A stretch of 64,000 nucleotides of DNA from Sinorhizobium psoraleae (GCF_013283645.1 NZ_JABEKV010000001.1:818699-882698), one strand, 5' to 3'; positions 10,955 to 20,696 are shown, counted from the stretch's first letter. Notes: a model not told the origin generated them from the letters alone. Translations and numbers: made by a program.

Positions 10955-11860
10955 TCATCGGGGCAGCTTCGGCCGGCCACGTTCCGCGATGGCAATGCCG
11001 CCGAGCACCAGCAGCAATGCCACGAGATGAAACGGATGAAATGTCTCCCCGACAAGAAGCACGGAAAGGAGCGTCCCGAAAACCGGGATGGCGTTGATGA
11101 ACAGTCCGGCGCGATTGGCGCCGATCATTTCCACGCCACGCACGTATAGAACCTGCGACATCAGCGACGGGAAGATCGCAGCGTAGACGACGATTGCCCA
11201 GCCGCTGGCATCGGGCACGATGGCGCTGCCGTTTGAGAATTCCCAGATGAGGAGCGGGATAGCGCTCAAGAGTGCCCCGAAGGCCGGCGCGGCGATAAAG
11301 CTCTGCCAGTGCATGTTCGGCTTCCAGCGCAGACCGACCGTATAAGCGGCATAGACGATACAGGCGAGAAGCATCAGTGCGTCGCCGAAATTGAACTGCA
11401 ATTGCATGAGGCTTGCGAGGTCGCCATGCGCGGCCGTGATCAACACGCCCACCAGCGTCACCGTAAAGCCTAGGATCTGCGCGACCGAGGCCTTTGTGCG
11501 GAACAGGACGAAGTTGAAGAGGAAGATCAGCATCGGGATGCCGGCCTGCAGGATCACGGCGTTGATGGCGCTCGTATATTTCACCGCCGAATAGAGGAAT
11601 GCGTTGAACATGGTGAAGCCGACGGCGCCGTAGGCCAGCAATTGCAGCCAATGCTCACGGATCTTGGCCCAGTCGCGACGGATCTGCGGCGTCATCAATG
11701 CCAGGATGACGGCGAGTGCCACCGTCCAGCGCAGCGTCGTCAGCATCATCGGACTGACGTGCCCGACGGCCATCTTGCCCGCGACTGAATTGCCGCCCCA
11801 AAAAAGCGAAGTTATTGCGAGATAGAAATAGGCCCTGGCGTTCACGATGCTGCGATCCAT
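10955..11860 (-). CDS. DMT-superfamily EamA-type transporter
   Basis: A 301-residue inner-membrane protein with two EamA repeats, about ten hydrophobic helices: ARAYFYLAITSLFWGGNSVAGK at the N terminus is the canonical first helix, and a second repeat begins near MHWQSFIAAPAFG. The family exports amino acids, metabolites or drugs; substrate cannot be inferred here. ATG at 11860 (MDRSIVNAR) was chosen because residues further upstream in frame do not look coding. It is convergent with serA and divergent from purA. Confidence 0.85.
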   Translation of the reverse strand: MDRSIVNARAYFYLAITSLFWGGNSVAGKMAVGHVSPMMLTTLRWTVALAVILALMTPQIRRDWAKIREHWLQLLAYGAVGFTMFNAFLYSAVKYTSAINAVILQAGIPMLIFLFNFVLFRTKASVAQILGFTVTLVGVLITAAHGDLASLMQLQFNFGDALMLLACIVYAAYTVGLRWKPNMHWQSFIAAPAFGALLSAIPLLIWEFSNGSAIVPDASGWAIVVYAAIFPSLMSQVLYVRGVEMIGANRAGLFINAIPVFGTLLSVLLVGETFHPFHLVALLLVLGGIAIAERGRPKLPR

Positions 11861-12050
11861 GTGGGACGGGAATGAGTGCCGGAGAGGCGGGAGAGCAGCA
11901 GAGATATAGGCGCTAAATCCGTCGGTTGTCATGCGAAAAAGGGCTTCGAGCGGGGCACAACGGGGTCGCTTTCCGCAAGACAACACAGTATAGATGCGCG
12001 GGTTTCAGAATGGCGCAATCCCTTGTGCGCGTGCGAACAGGAAGAAAATT

Positions 12051-13349
12051 ATGACGAATGTCGTGGTGGTCGGATCCCAATGGGGCGACGAAGGCAAAGG
12101 CAAGATCGTGGACTGGCTTTCGGAGCGCGCGGACATCGTCGTGCGATTCCAGGGCGGCCACAATGCCGGCCACACCCTGGTGATCGACGGCGTCAGCTAC
12201 AAGCTGTCGCTGCTTCCCTCCGGCGTCGTCCGCCCCGGTAAGCTCGCGGTCATCGGCAACGGCGTCGTGATCGATCCCCATGCGCTGATCGCGGAGATCG
12301 ACAAGCTTGCCAACCAGGGCGTGAAGGTCACCCCGGACAACCTGCGTATCGCCGACAACGCGACGCTCATCCTGTCGCTGCATCGGGAGCTCGACGGCTT
12401 CCGCGAGGATGCCGCCTCGAACAGCGGCACCAAGATCGGCACGACACGCCGCGGCATCGGCCCGGCTTACGAGGACAAGGTCGGCCGCCGCGCCATTCGC
12501 GTCATGGATCTTGCCGATCTGGACACGCTGCCGGCAAAGGTCGACCGACTGCTGACACATCACAATGCGCTGCGCCGCGGGCTCGGTGAAGTGGAGATCA
12601 GCCATCAGGCGATCATGAATGAACTGTCGTCGGTCGCCGCACGCGTGCTGCCGTTCATGGATACGGTCTGGCTGCTCCTCGACAAGCATCGGCGCAAAGG
12701 CGCGCGTATCCTCTTCGAAGGCGCTCAGGGCACGCTGCTCGACATCGACCACGGCACGTATCCCTTCGTCACCTCGTCCAACACGGTTGCTGGTCAAGCG
12801 GCCGCCGGTTCGGGCATGGGGCCGGGCTCGCTCGGCTATATTCTCGGCATCACCAAGGCCTATACGACACGTGTCGGCGAAGGACCGTTTCCGACGGAGC
12901 TTAACGACGAGGTCGGCCAGTTCCTCGGTGAACGCGGCCATGAATTCGGGACCGTCACCGGGCGCAAGCGCCGCTGCGGCTGGTTCGACGCCGCGCTCGT
13001 GCGTCAGTCCGTCGCCGCGAACGGAATCACGGGCATTGCGCTCACGAAGCTTGATGTGCTTGACGGTCTCGACGAGTTGAAGATTTGCGTCGGTTATACT
13101 CTGGACGGACAAGAGATCGACCATCTTCCGGCAAGTCAGGCGCAGCAAGCTTCGGTAAAGCCCGTCTACATTACGCTTGAAGGCTGGAAGGAATCGACGG
13201 TCGGCGCCCGCAGTTGGGCCGATCTTCCGGCACAAGCGATCAAGTATGTTCGCCAGGTCGAGGAACTGATCGGCGCGCCGGTCGCACTTCTTTCGACGAG
13301 CCCGGAACGCGATGACACAATACTTGTGACGGACCCTTTTGAGGACTAG
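12051..13349 (+). CDS. purA: Adenylosuccinate synthetase PurA
   Basis: Joins IMP and aspartate with GTP to give adenylosuccinate, the first committed step to AMP. The 432-residue protein opens [18 protein letters not shown], with the P-loop Asp and Lys of the family, then GGHNAGHT, the STRGIGP-like [13 protein letters not shown] loop, [20 protein letters not shown] and [11 protein letters not shown]. Length and motifs are standard. ATG at 12051 follows a GGAAG-like ribosome site. Confidence 0.97.
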   Translation: MTNVVVVGSQWGDEGKGKIVDWLSERADIVVRFQGGHNAGHTLVIDGVSYKLSLLPSGVVRPGKLAVIGNGVVIDPHALIAEIDKLANQGVKVTPDNLRIADNATLILSLHRELDGFREDAASNSGTKIGTTRRGIGPAYEDKVGRRAIRVMDLADLDTLPAKVDRLLTHHNALRRGLGEVEISHQAIMNELSSVAARVLPFMDTVWLLLDKHRRKGARILFEGAQGTLLDIDHGTYPFVTSSNTVAGQAAAGSGMGPGSLGYILGITKAYTTRVGEGPFPTELNDEVGQFLGERGHEFGTVTGRKRRCGWFDAALVRQSVAANGITGIALTKLDVLDGLDELKICVGYTLDGQEIDHLPASQAQQASVKPVYITLEGWKESTVGARSWADLPAQAIKYVRQVEELIGAPVALLSTSPERDDTILVTDPFED

Positions 13350-13414
13350 TGTCGGCGCGACGACAGTGGCGTCGGTGATTGCGGGCGCATGCCTGGGAGT
13401 ATGAGAAAGTTCTG

Positions 13415-15691
13415 ATGGCGGATTTTGTTGCAGTTATTCGCAGGACCGTTGACGGCCTGTCGGAAAACACACCGGAAATGCGGGGCAGGGTTTACGAGAA
13501 GGCGCGTAGTGCCGTGCGCCGGCAACTCGAAAACATGAGCCCACGGCCATCGGACGACATGATCAATCGCCAGCTTAACAAGCTGGAACAGGCAATCGGC
13601 GAAGTCGAAAGCGAGCATGCGGAAGCCCTCCCTGCGGTCGAGGAAACCGACGCGGTCGAGCCGCGCGTAGCCGAAACGCCGACGGGGCAGGAGCCGCCTG
13701 CCTCGAGCGAGCCGCAGACTGAAGCGAGCGTTGCTGACGAGCCGGAACAAGCGTCGTCGGAGGAACAGACCGAGGAACCTGCAAGCGAGGAGCCGGAAGT
13801 CGCAGAACCTGTGTCGCCGCCGCCGGTTAGCGCCGAAGCGGGCGACGAGGCGCAGCACGCCGCGCCGATCGACGAGGAGGCGGCACACGAACCGGTCGCC
13901 GCCTATGACGAGGGCACCCCGTCCGAACCGCCTGAGGAAGTGCCGGCCGAAGAACCGACGGACGAAGCAGCGGCACCACGGACCGCTCCGACAGACGACC
14001 GACCGGCCGAACATGAATTCGAAGCCGATCAGGCGCCGCCGGTTGACAATGCGGGACAGTCGGAATCGCGCGCTGACGATTTCCGCGACGAGCAGGTCGA
14101 GGCCGAGCCCGATCACGGGGAGCCGGTACGGCCCGAATCTCTCCCGCGTGAGGAGGATACCGAGGCGAAATCCGCCGCGTCGGAATGGGCCCTGCCGGAA
14201 TGGGACGATACGGCTTCGACGACAAAAGCGCCCGAGGCGGTCGGGGACGCGTCTTCGGCGGCGCCAGAGCGGCTGGGCATCCACCCGGTGGAACCGGTAA
14301 CGGACGAGCCCGAACAGCAGCATCCCGGCGACGCCGAGCCGTCGCGCTCCTGGTCCTTCGACGAAAACGATCCTTTCGCGCCGGCAACGGAGAGCAAGAA
14401 GGATAAGGCTGCCGAAGCCGACATTTCCGAATGGTCGTGGCCGGTGGAAAAGGCGCCTGTGCCCGCGAGCCAGGAAGAGCGCGCCAGCACCGCCTGGGAC
14501 CACATCGACGACCTGCTTGGCTTTGGCGACAACGCCGGGGCAGGGGCGGCTGCGAACGGAGCGGCAACTGCTGCCAAGGAGAATGGCAGCGAGCCTCCGG
14601 TTTCCGCGCCGGCTCGTCCGTCCTACCGGGCAACACCCAAGCCCTCCCGCTTCAATTTCAAGCGGCTGGCGATCGGCGCCGTCATTGCGCTTCTTCTCGG
14701 CGGCGGCGGTTATGCCTATTGGCAGAACCGCGAGGCGGGCAATGCCTGGCTTTCGGGGCTGATCGCGAAGATCATGCCCGCGGCGCCGGAGGGCACCGGA
14801 ACGCCGGACGGCCAGAACGCGCCTGCCGACCAGCCCAGCCAGCCAAGCGGGCAGTCTGGCACGCCTGGCGAAACGGCGCAGCCCGAGGACAGTTCGACCA
14901 AGCTCACCCAGCGGCTGCTTGCCGATGGGTCCGAAGTGGATGAAGGTCCGGCGGGCGCGAGCGACACGGAAGTCTCGCAGGAGGGCAAGTCAGTCGCTCC
15001 TCAGACGGATGCCGGACAGCCGCAAAGTGGTGGTGCCGAACCACAGCAGACGGCAGGGGCAGAGGCCCCCGCGGCGCCGAACCAGGACGCCGGGCAAGCG
15101 CCTCAGGCGGAGATCTCCGTCGCCGACGGGGAGAAGATGTTCCTTTACGAGGAACGGCTCGGCCAGTCCTCCCCGACGGCGATCCCCGGTACCGTCGCCT
15201 GGTCGATCAAGGATGAGTCGCCGGGCGGAGACGCGAAGCCCGAGCCCACGATCCAGGCGCAGATCACGGTGCCCGACAGGGGGTTGACCGCGCTGATGAC
15301 GATCAAGCGTAATGCCGACCCGTCGCTGCCGGCGAGCCACGTAGTCGAATTTGTGTTCTCGCTTCCGGAGAACTTCGAGGGCGGCGCAATCGACGGTGTC
15401 CAGCGCGTTTCGATGAAGCGCACGGAGCAGGACCGTGGCGATCCCCTGATCGCCGTCCCCGCGAAGATCACCGACGATTTCCACATGATCGCGCTCAACG
15501 ACTTCGCCGAAGCCGTAAGCAACAATACGGAACTGCTGCGCAGCCGCAGCTGGATCGACATTCCGATCACCTACCGGAACGGGCGTCGTGCCTTGCTGAC
15601 GCTGGAGAAGGGGGCTGCCGGCATCGAAGCCTTCAACAAGGCGATGCAGGCGTGGGGCGCGCTCGGCAACACGGCCGCAAGCAGCCAATAG
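13415..15691 (+). CDS. Large acidic single-pass membrane protein, unknown function
   Basis: I do not recognise a named family. The 758 residues divide into an N-terminal helical part (about 1-65, MADFVAVIRRTVDGLSENTP to GEVESEH), a very acidic Glu/Pro/Ala-rich region (about 70-380), one membrane helix (LAIGAVIALLLGGGGYAYW, about 417-436), a Pro/Gln/Gly linker, and a folded C-terminal domain (about 565-758). Within the acidic region are four short Trp-acid motifs: EWALPEWDD, WSFDENDPF, EWSWPVEK and AWDHIDDLLGF, near residues 256, 312, 337 and 359. The arrangement predicts an acidic cytoplasmic tail and a periplasmic domain. It follows purA by 65 bases and ends at a bidirectional terminator shared with rpoH. 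Confidence 0.75.
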   Translation: MADFVAVIRRTVDGLSENTPEMRGRVYEKARSAVRRQLENMSPRPSDDMINRQLNKLEQAIGEVESEHAEALPAVEETDAVEPRVAETPTGQEPPASSEPQTEASVADEPEQASSEEQTEEPASEEPEVAEPVSPPPVSAEAGDEAQHAAPIDEEAAHEPVAAYDEGTPSEPPEEVPAEEPTDEAAAPRTAPTDDRPAEHEFEADQAPPVDNAGQSESRADDFRDEQVEAEPDHGEPVRPESLPREEDTEAKSAASEWALPEWDDTASTTKAPEAVGDASSAAPERLGIHPVEPVTDEPEQQHPGDAEPSRSWSFDENDPFAPATESKKDKAAEADISEWSWPVEKAPVPASQEERASTAWDHIDDLLGFGDNAGAGAAANGAATAAKENGSEPPVSAPARPSYRATPKPSRFNFKRLAIGAVIALLLGGGGYAYWQNREAGNAWLSGLIAKIMPAAPEGTGTPDGQNAPADQPSQPSGQSGTPGETAQPEDSSTKLTQRLLADGSEVDEGPAGASDTEVSQEGKSVAPQTDAGQPQSGGAEPQQTAGAEAPAAPNQDAGQAPQAEISVADGEKMFLYEERLGQSSPTAIPGTVAWSIKDESPGGDAKPEPTIQAQITVPDRGLTALMTIKRNADPSLPASHVVEFVFSLPENFEGGAIDGVQRVSMKRTEQDRGDPLIAVPAKITDDFHMIALNDFAEAVSNNTELLRSRSWIDIPITYRNGRRALLTLEKGAAGIEAFNKAMQAWGALGNTAASSQ

Positions 15692-15712
15692 CCGGGGAAG
15701 AGATGGCGATAC

Positions 15713-15750
15713 AAAAAATCCCGGCCAGGAGAGCCCCGGCCGGGATTTTT
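15713..15750. terminator. Bidirectional terminator between acidic membrane gene and rpoH
   Basis: AAAAATCCCGGCC and GGCCGGGATTTTT form a 13-base dyad with A run before and T run after, so it can stop transcription from both convergent genes. Confidence 0.88.
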
Positions 15751-15791
15751 CTTGTTCCTATGTGACTTCCCGCGGGCGGGAAACCGAGCCG

Positions 15792-16697
15792 TTACGCGCC
15801 TTCGACGACGCGCAAGGCGTTCGAGCGTTCGAGCGCTGCCTTGCGGACCGCGTCCTGAACCTTCTCGAAAGCGCGGACTTCGATCTGCCGGACACGCTCC
15901 CGGCTGATGTCGAACTCGGACGAGAGGTCCTCAAGTGTTACCGGATCCTCGGCAAGGCGACGGGCCTCGAAGATGCGGCGCTCGCGATCGTTCAGAACCT
16001 TCATCGCGCTGGCGAGCAAGGCCCTGCGGCTATCGAGTTCGTCCTGCTCGATCAGGATCTCTTCCTGGTTGTCATGGTCGTCGACAAGCCAGTCCTGCCA
16101 CTGCCCCGAGTCGCCTTCGCTGGCCTTTATCGGCGCGTTCAACGAGGCATCGCCCGACAGGCGACGGTTCATCGAAACGACCTCGTCCTCGCTGACCTTC
16201 AGGGTCGTCGCGATTTCCTTCACCTGCTCGGGCTTGAGGTCTCCCTCATCGAGAGCCTGAATGCGGCCCTTCAGCCGCCGCAGGTTGAAGAACAGCCGCT
16301 TCTGGTTGGCGGTCGTACCCATTTTGACGAGGGACCAGGAGCGCAGGATGTATTCCTGAATGGCTGCCTTGATCCACCACATCGCATAGGTCGCCAGCCG
16401 GAAGCCGCGATCGGGTTCGAATTTCTTGACGGCCTGCATCAGACCGACATTGCCTTCCGACACGACTTCGCCGATCGGCAGGCCATAGCCGCGATAGCCC
16501 ATAGCAATCTTGGCGACGAGGCGAAGATGGCTTGTCACCAGCTTGTGCGCGGCGCTGCGGTCGTCATGCTCCTGATACCGCTTGGCGAGCATGTACTCTT
16601 CCTGCGGTTCGAGCATCGGAAATTTGCGGATTTCGTCGAGATAACGGTTGAGACCGCCCTCTCCGGCGGTAATGGTCGGCAAAGTATTGCGGGCCAT
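15792..16697 (-). CDS. rpoH: Heat-shock sigma factor RpoH
   Basis: The 301-residue protein has sigma-70 region 1.2/2 (LNRYLDEIRKFPMLEPQEE, then HLRLVAKIAMGYRGYGLPIGEVVSEGNVGLMQAVKKFEPDRGFRLATYAMWWIKAAIQEYI in shortened form), the RpoH box NQKRLFFNLRRLK in region 2-3, and region 4 with a helix-turn-helix (LSSEFDISRERVRQIEVRAF). The RpoH box separates it from RpoD. In rhizobia there are usually two rpoH genes; the location in the serC-purA-ctrA area fits rpoH1, but that assignment is from memory. RpoH is normally degraded by FtsH, encoded earlier in the window. Confidence 0.95.
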   Translation of the reverse strand: MARNTLPTITAGEGGLNRYLDEIRKFPMLEPQEEYMLAKRYQEHDDRSAAHKLVTSHLRLVAKIAMGYRGYGLPIGEVVSEGNVGLMQAVKKFEPDRGFRLATYAMWWIKAAIQEYILRSWSLVKMGTTANQKRLFFNLRRLKGRIQALDEGDLKPEQVKEIATTLKVSEDEVVSMNRRLSGDASLNAPIKASEGDSGQWQDWLVDDHDNQEEILIEQDELDSRRALLASAMKVLNDRERRIFEARRLAEDPVTLEDLSSEFDISRERVRQIEVRAFEKVQDAVRKAALERSNALRVVEGA

Positions 16698-16778
16698 GAA
16701 GCACCCCCTTTTTGCGTCTCCGGCCTCCGGGACGGCAGACCGGGCTGTGGGTCTTCGTCAAGACCCCACGAAGCTAAA

Positions 16779-16806
16779 AGATAAGTACGGCGAAAGCATG
16801 ATTCAA
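16779..16806 (-). promoter_or_regulatory. Candidate rpoH promoter
   Basis: On the minus strand CTTGAAT is followed after 16 bases by TTATCT, about 80 bases before the rpoH start. CTTGAA is also the -35 favoured by heat-shock sigma factors, so autoregulation is possible but not shown. Confidence 0.4.
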
Positions 16807-16943
16807 GGACTCCGGTTTCACGCCACCGTGAGACCGGGGAAGGGAATGTTGCGAATTGAAGCTTCTATAAGATTGGAATCCGCAACGGCGAATTCAAGGG
16901 CTACTGCATGTATCCTCAAACGTACTCTGTTAAAGGACAAAAA

Positions 16944-17005
16944 CATGCAGCAATTCAAAGCGCTACGGCGTCCTTTGCGCGTCAGATAAGACGCGCGGCG
17001 CTGTA
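16944..17005 (+). repeat. Rhizobial palindromic intergenic repeat, copy 1
   Basis: Begins CATGCAGCAATTCAAAGCGC and continues with TACGGCGTCCTTTGCGCGTC and a GACGCGCGGCGCTGTA end. The first 40 bases recur identically at 25598-25637, and inverted with changes at 59179-59217. The right part folds on itself (GCGCGTC with GACGCGC). It sits between rpoH and rluD and resembles the mosaic elements (RIME type) known in rhizobia. Confidence 0.8.
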
Positions 17006-17008
17006 GGA

Positions 17009-18037
17009 TCACTCCTCAGCGCGTAGAGCAGCGACAAGGACCTCCATGTCCGCGGGCATCGGCGCCTCGAAATGCATCGTCTCGCCCGTGGTCGGGTGCT
17101 CGAATTGCAGCATGAAGGCGTGCAGCGCCTGCCGGTGAAAACGGTTGACCACGGCTTTTGCCGGTTCCGGCAGCAGATTGGCCTTGGTGCGAAAGGCTGC
17201 ACCATACTCAGGATCGCCGATCAGCGGATGGCCGATATGGGCCATGTGAACGCGAATCTGGTGCGTGCGGCCGGTTTCGAGGTGGCATACTACGGTCGAG
17301 GCGAGGCAGGTGCCATCCGGCTTTTCGAGGTAACGCTCGACGACTTCATAATGGGTGATGGCCTCACGCGCGTCGTCGCTCTCCTCGCGTTTGACGGCTC
17401 GCTTCGTCCGGTCTAGGGCCCGTCCCAGCGGAGCGTTGATGGTGCCCTTCAACTGACGGGGACGTCCCCAGACTACTGCCTGATAGGCGCGCTCGAGCGG
17501 TCCGGTGCGCCCATGGTCGGCAAACTGGTCCGAAAGATGGCGGTGGGCGACGTCGTTCTTCGCCACGACCATGACGCCGCTGGTTTCCTTGTCGAGCCGA
17601 TGAACGATACCCGGTCGCCTGACACCGCCGATGCCGGAAAGGCTGTCGCCGCAATGGTGGATGAGCGCGTTGACGAGGGTGCCCGTCCAATTGCCGGCAC
17701 CCGGATGCACGACCAGGCCGGCCGGTTTCACGAGAACGATCAGGTCGTCGTCCTCGTAAAGCACGTCAAGGGCGATCTCTTCGCCCTTCGGTTCGGGATC
17801 CTCGGGCTCAGGCAAGGCAATCTCGAACACGTCGCCGGGATGCACCTTTCTTTTCGGCTCGATGATCGTCGAGCCGTTGATCGAAACGGCGCCCTGTTCG
17901 ATCAGGCTTTTGATGCGATTGCGGGAAAACTCGCCCGAAAGCGCCGCCGTGAGGAAGGCGTCCAGCCTTCCGGCCGCGCTCTCGTCCGCCTTCAGGACTT
18001 TCCTATTGTCGGCCGCTTGTTTAAAGGGATCGTTCAT
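17009..18037 (-). CDS. rluD: RluA/RluD-family 23S rRNA pseudouridine synthase
   Basis: The 342-residue protein has an N-terminal S4 RNA-binding domain (about residues 20-80: GRLDAFLTAALSGEFSRNRIKSLIEQGAVSING) and an RluA catalytic domain with HRLDKETSGVMVVAK, containing the invariant catalytic Asp, then RTHQIRVHMAHIGHPLIGD. S4 plus catalytic domain at this length is typical of RluD, which modifies helix 69 of 23S rRNA. ATG at 18037 gives MNDPFKQAADNRK; the gene is divergent from the small membrane protein at 18069 with only 31 bases between. An RluC-type specificity cannot be fully excluded. Confidence 0.88.
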   Translation of the reverse strand: MNDPFKQAADNRKVLKADESAAGRLDAFLTAALSGEFSRNRIKSLIEQGAVSINGSTIIEPKRKVHPGDVFEIALPEPEDPEPKGEEIALDVLYEDDDLIVLVKPAGLVVHPGAGNWTGTLVNALIHHCGDSLSGIGGVRRPGIVHRLDKETSGVMVVAKNDVAHRHLSDQFADHGRTGPLERAYQAVVWGRPRQLKGTINAPLGRALDRTKRAVKREESDDAREAITHYEVVERYLEKPDGTCLASTVVCHLETGRTHQIRVHMAHIGHPLIGDPEYGAAFRTKANLLPEPAKAVVNRFHRQALHAFMLQFEHPTTGETMHFEAPMPADMEVLVAALRAEE

Positions 18038-18068
18038 TCCGTTTCAATTCCGATAGAAAGCCAGCCCC

Positions 18069-18452
18069 ATGACTGCAATCGAGCCCGATGAACAGGAAGA
18101 AAAGCCGCTTGATCCCGCGATGGAGAATGTCCGTCGCAAGATGGTGCGCCTGCAGCTCGTCTCGGCCGGCGTGATGCTCGTCATGCTTATGGCTGTCCTT
18201 GGGACGATTGTCTACAAGGTCACCCGTCCGAATGGTAGCGCGGAGGCAGCACCGATCGCGGTGAGCGTGCCGAGCGACGCGCCGGTGAGCGCGATCGCCG
18301 CACTGCCGGCCGGATTTTCGGTGAGCAATGTTGCACTCTCCGGTTCGCAGGTGCTTTTCTACGGCAATCTGCCGGGTGCCGAGCCGCGTGCGATCGTGTT
18401 CGACATTCCCGCGGGGCGCATCGTCGCCGACATCACCGTCAGGACCAATTGA
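18069..18452 (+). CDS. Small single-pass membrane protein (DUF6476-like)
   Basis: A 127-residue protein with a charged cytoplasmic start (MTAIEPDEQEEKPLDPAMEN), one membrane helix (LVSAGVMLVMLMAVLGTIVYKV, about residues 36-57) and a periplasmic domain ending FDIPAGRIVADITVRTN. The type is conserved in Rhizobiales next to rluD, where it is annotated only as a domain of unknown function; I infer no activity. It is 10 bases before the methyltransferase gene and probably cotranscribed. Confidence 0.75.
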   Translation: MTAIEPDEQEEKPLDPAMENVRRKMVRLQLVSAGVMLVMLMAVLGTIVYKVTRPNGSAEAAPIAVSVPSDAPVSAIAALPAGFSVSNVALSGSQVLFYGNLPGAEPRAIVFDIPAGRIVADITVRTN

Positions 18453-18462
18453 CGGATTCGCC

Positions 18463-19293
18463 ATGACGCTGCCCTCCCTCGCCCGCATCGATGATCCGTC
18501 CGATGGCCGCATCGCCGCATTCGTCGCGATCAAGGAGCGAGATCTGACGGGGCGGCAGGGCCGTTTCATCGCCGAAGGCACTGTCGTGCTCCGCATGCTG
18601 GCTGCCGCTCACCGCGCTGGACGCGGCATCGTTGCCGAGGCGATCCTGCTGCTCGAGAGCCGCGTTGCCGGCCTGACCGGGCTGCTTGCGGAATTTCCGG
18701 CCGACATTCCCGTCTATGTGGCGGATGCTCGGGTCTTCGACGCGATCGCCGGCTTCAACATGCATCGCGGCGTCCTGGCGCTCGGGCGGCGCGACGCGAT
18801 GCCGGACGCGGATGCTCTGATCGCGGGACTTCCGGCGGTGAGCCTGGTCCTCGCCGCCTGCGGGATATCGAACCACGACAACATGGGCTCGTTGTTTCGC
18901 AATGCGGCCGCCTTCGGCGTCGATGCCGTGTTCATGGACGCCACGAGCTGCGATCCAATGTATCGCAAGGCAATCCGGGTATCGGTCGGATCGGTACTGA
19001 CGATGCCTTTCGCACGCGAAGGGACGGCTTCCTCGCTGATCGAACGACTTCAAGTCGCCGGTTTCGCGATCTGGGGGCTGTCGCCGCGCGGCACAGTCGA
19101 CATCAACGATATCCAGCCTGCGCCGCGCACGGCGCTCCTCGTCGGCACCGAGGGCGAAGGGCTACCGGAGGCGATCCTGTCTGCGATCCAGACAGCCCGC
19201 ATCCGCCAGCGGCCGGGCCTCGACAGTCTGAACGTCGCCATGGCTGCCGGCATAGCGCTGCATCAGGTTGCACTGATCAACAAGCGCCTCTGA
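18463..19293 (+). CDS. SpoU/TrmH-family RNA 2'-O-methyltransferase
   Basis: The 276-residue protein shows the three SpoU knot motifs: NHDNMGSLFRNAAAFGVDAV (motif 1, with the Asn and Arg of the family), ALLVGTEGEGLPEAIL (motif 2) and LNVAMAAGIALHQV (motif 3). An N-terminal substrate-binding region (about 20-110) precedes the SAM domain, as in rRNA 2'-O-ribose methyltransferases. Target RNA is not predictable from sequence alone. ATG at 18463 begins just after the preceding stop and gives MTLPSLARIDDPSDGR. Confidence 0.88.
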   Translation: MTLPSLARIDDPSDGRIAAFVAIKERDLTGRQGRFIAEGTVVLRMLAAAHRAGRGIVAEAILLLESRVAGLTGLLAEFPADIPVYVADARVFDAIAGFNMHRGVLALGRRDAMPDADALIAGLPAVSLVLAACGISNHDNMGSLFRNAAAFGVDAVFMDATSCDPMYRKAIRVSVGSVLTMPFAREGTASSLIERLQVAGFAIWGLSPRGTVDINDIQPAPRTALLVGTEGEGLPEAILSAIQTARIRQRPGLDSLNVAMAAGIALHQVALINKRL

Positions 19294-19373
19294 CGCTTGC
19301 GCTTTCTATCGTCCGAAGCATGCGGACGACGCGAGGCATAGCCTTCAAAAAGGAAAAACGGTCGACAGCGCGC

Positions 19374-20555
19374 TCATTCCGGAGGCAGGTATTCCTTGGC
19401 GCGGCTTGCGAGGCTCTTGCGGGTCGGCGTTGCGCCCGTCTCCTCCCCGGCAAGAAGGCTGCGGATCGGTGACACCTTGCCTTCGCTTGCCGCCGTCAGT
19501 GCGATCATGCCCGCGGCAATATCGGCGATCTCCTGCCGCAGCGCCTCGTCATGCGCGGCGGATTTGGCGTTTATCAGGCGCTCCGAAAGTGCGGTCGCGC
19601 GATTGCGAAGGTCTTCGGACAGTATGGTCGTGTCGGGGCCTGGAGCGGCCGCAGGCGCCGCTTTTGTGGCGGGCTCGGCGATCTCTCCATCCACGGCGTC
19701 CAGGACGGCGGACTTTTGCTCCGCGCGTTTCGGCATGGTCAGACCGGCCGCGCGAAGTGCCTTGGCCGCTTCGCGCATCTCATGATTCAGCTCCTTCACG
19801 CGGGCCTTCAGTTTTTCGATTTCGTCCGCGCGCCGCGTCAGCGCGTTCTCGCGGTCCGCGTTGGTGGCGGCTTCGCGCGCGACGGTGGTTTCAAGCTGGC
19901 GTATCCGCGTCTCGTTCCGACCGAGCCGCAATTCCATTTCCCGGGCCCGGGCATTCTCGGCCTTGAGTTCGCCGCGAAGCGCCTCGCGCTCGTCGCGCAG
20001 CGTGGCGACCCGGCTCTTCAGGTGCTCGATCTCGGTTTCGCGGGCGGCGAGATCTATCCGGAGATTGTCGATATCCGCCGCTTGTTTCTCCATCTGGCCG
20101 TTGAGCTTGCGAATCGTATCGTCCTTGGCGCCGTTGTGCTTTTCCGAGGTTTCAGAGGTCGACTTCATCCGCTCGATGCGTTGTTCGAGTTGGCGGATGG
20201 TGGAGCGCATGTCGGCGGCCTCCACGTTCATGTCGGCGAGTTGAGCCTGCAGATCGGCCTTCTCGCCGGCAAGTTTGCGCGCCTCCCGCAGGGTATTTTC
20301 GCTTTGCAGCATCAGCGTGACGCTCTTGTCGCGCTCGCGGCGGAGCGCCTGCTGGGCCTTGGCATTTTCGGCAGCATAGGCGGCGCGGGCGGCATCCTTC
20401 TGCGCGCGTACTTCCTGGGGGCTCAGAGGCATAGTCGCCTTCAGCCGATCCTCCGCAAAGCGCACGATGCGTCTTTGAATGGCAGGGGCGGCCATGAGGC
20501 CGATGACAATCGCTGTCAGAAAGCCCAGGGAAAAGAGGAGCGCAAATTCAATCAC
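19374..20555 (-). CDS. Membrane-anchored coiled-coil protein, unknown function
   Basis: A 393-residue protein with one N-terminal membrane helix (FALLFSLGFLTAIVIGLMAAP, about 4-24) followed by a basic stretch and then long heptad-rich coiled coil from about residue 50 to 270 (for example LAGEKADLQAQLADMNVEAADM and EIEHLKSRVATLRDEREALRGE, each part of longer runs). The last 120 residues are less coiled and end LASRAKEYLPPE. No enzyme motif is visible. The form suggests an inner-membrane scaffold with a cytoplasmic rod. It stands alone between the methyltransferase gene (convergent) and the DUF1134 gene. Confidence 0.7.
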   Translation of the reverse strand: MIEFALLFSLGFLTAIVIGLMAAPAIQRRIVRFAEDRLKATMPLSPQEVRAQKDAARAAYAAENAKAQQALRRERDKSVTLMLQSENTLREARKLAGEKADLQAQLADMNVEAADMRSTIRQLEQRIERMKSTSETSEKHNGAKDDTIRKLNGQMEKQAADIDNLRIDLAARETEIEHLKSRVATLRDEREALRGELKAENARAREMELRLGRNETRIRQLETTVAREAATNADRENALTRRADEIEKLKARVKELNHEMREAAKALRAAGLTMPKRAEQKSAVLDAVDGEIAEPATKAAPAAAPGPDTTILSEDLRNRATALSERLINAKSAAHDEALRQEIADIAAGMIALTAASEGKVSPIRSLLAGEETGATPTRKSLASRAKEYLPPE

Positions 20556-20672
20556 GAGCTGGCCGTTTCAATCTGGACCGGATGCGCCGCCCGCCGCGGA
20601 AGCCAGGCGCCATCTCGGTGCTTCCCCCGCAGTAAACATGATGCCCTGAATGCTGCAAGTGCTAGAACAGCA

Positions 20673-20696
20673 AAGCGCGTCTTTTGAGACGCGCTT
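20673..20696. terminator. Hairpin downstream of DUF1134 gene
   Basis: AAGCGCGTC and GACGCGCTT form a 9-base stem with a six-base loop. On the minus strand it lies about 90 bases past the DUF1134 stop. The GCGTC/GACGC core is shared with the palindromic repeats, so it may be a repeat remnant serving as terminator. Confidence 0.5.

Noticed and set aside
15762..16784. Plus-strand frame of 340 codons opposite rpoH
   Set aside because: Wholly covers rpoH, which has the RpoH box and sigma regions; the plus-strand translation has no recognisable motif.
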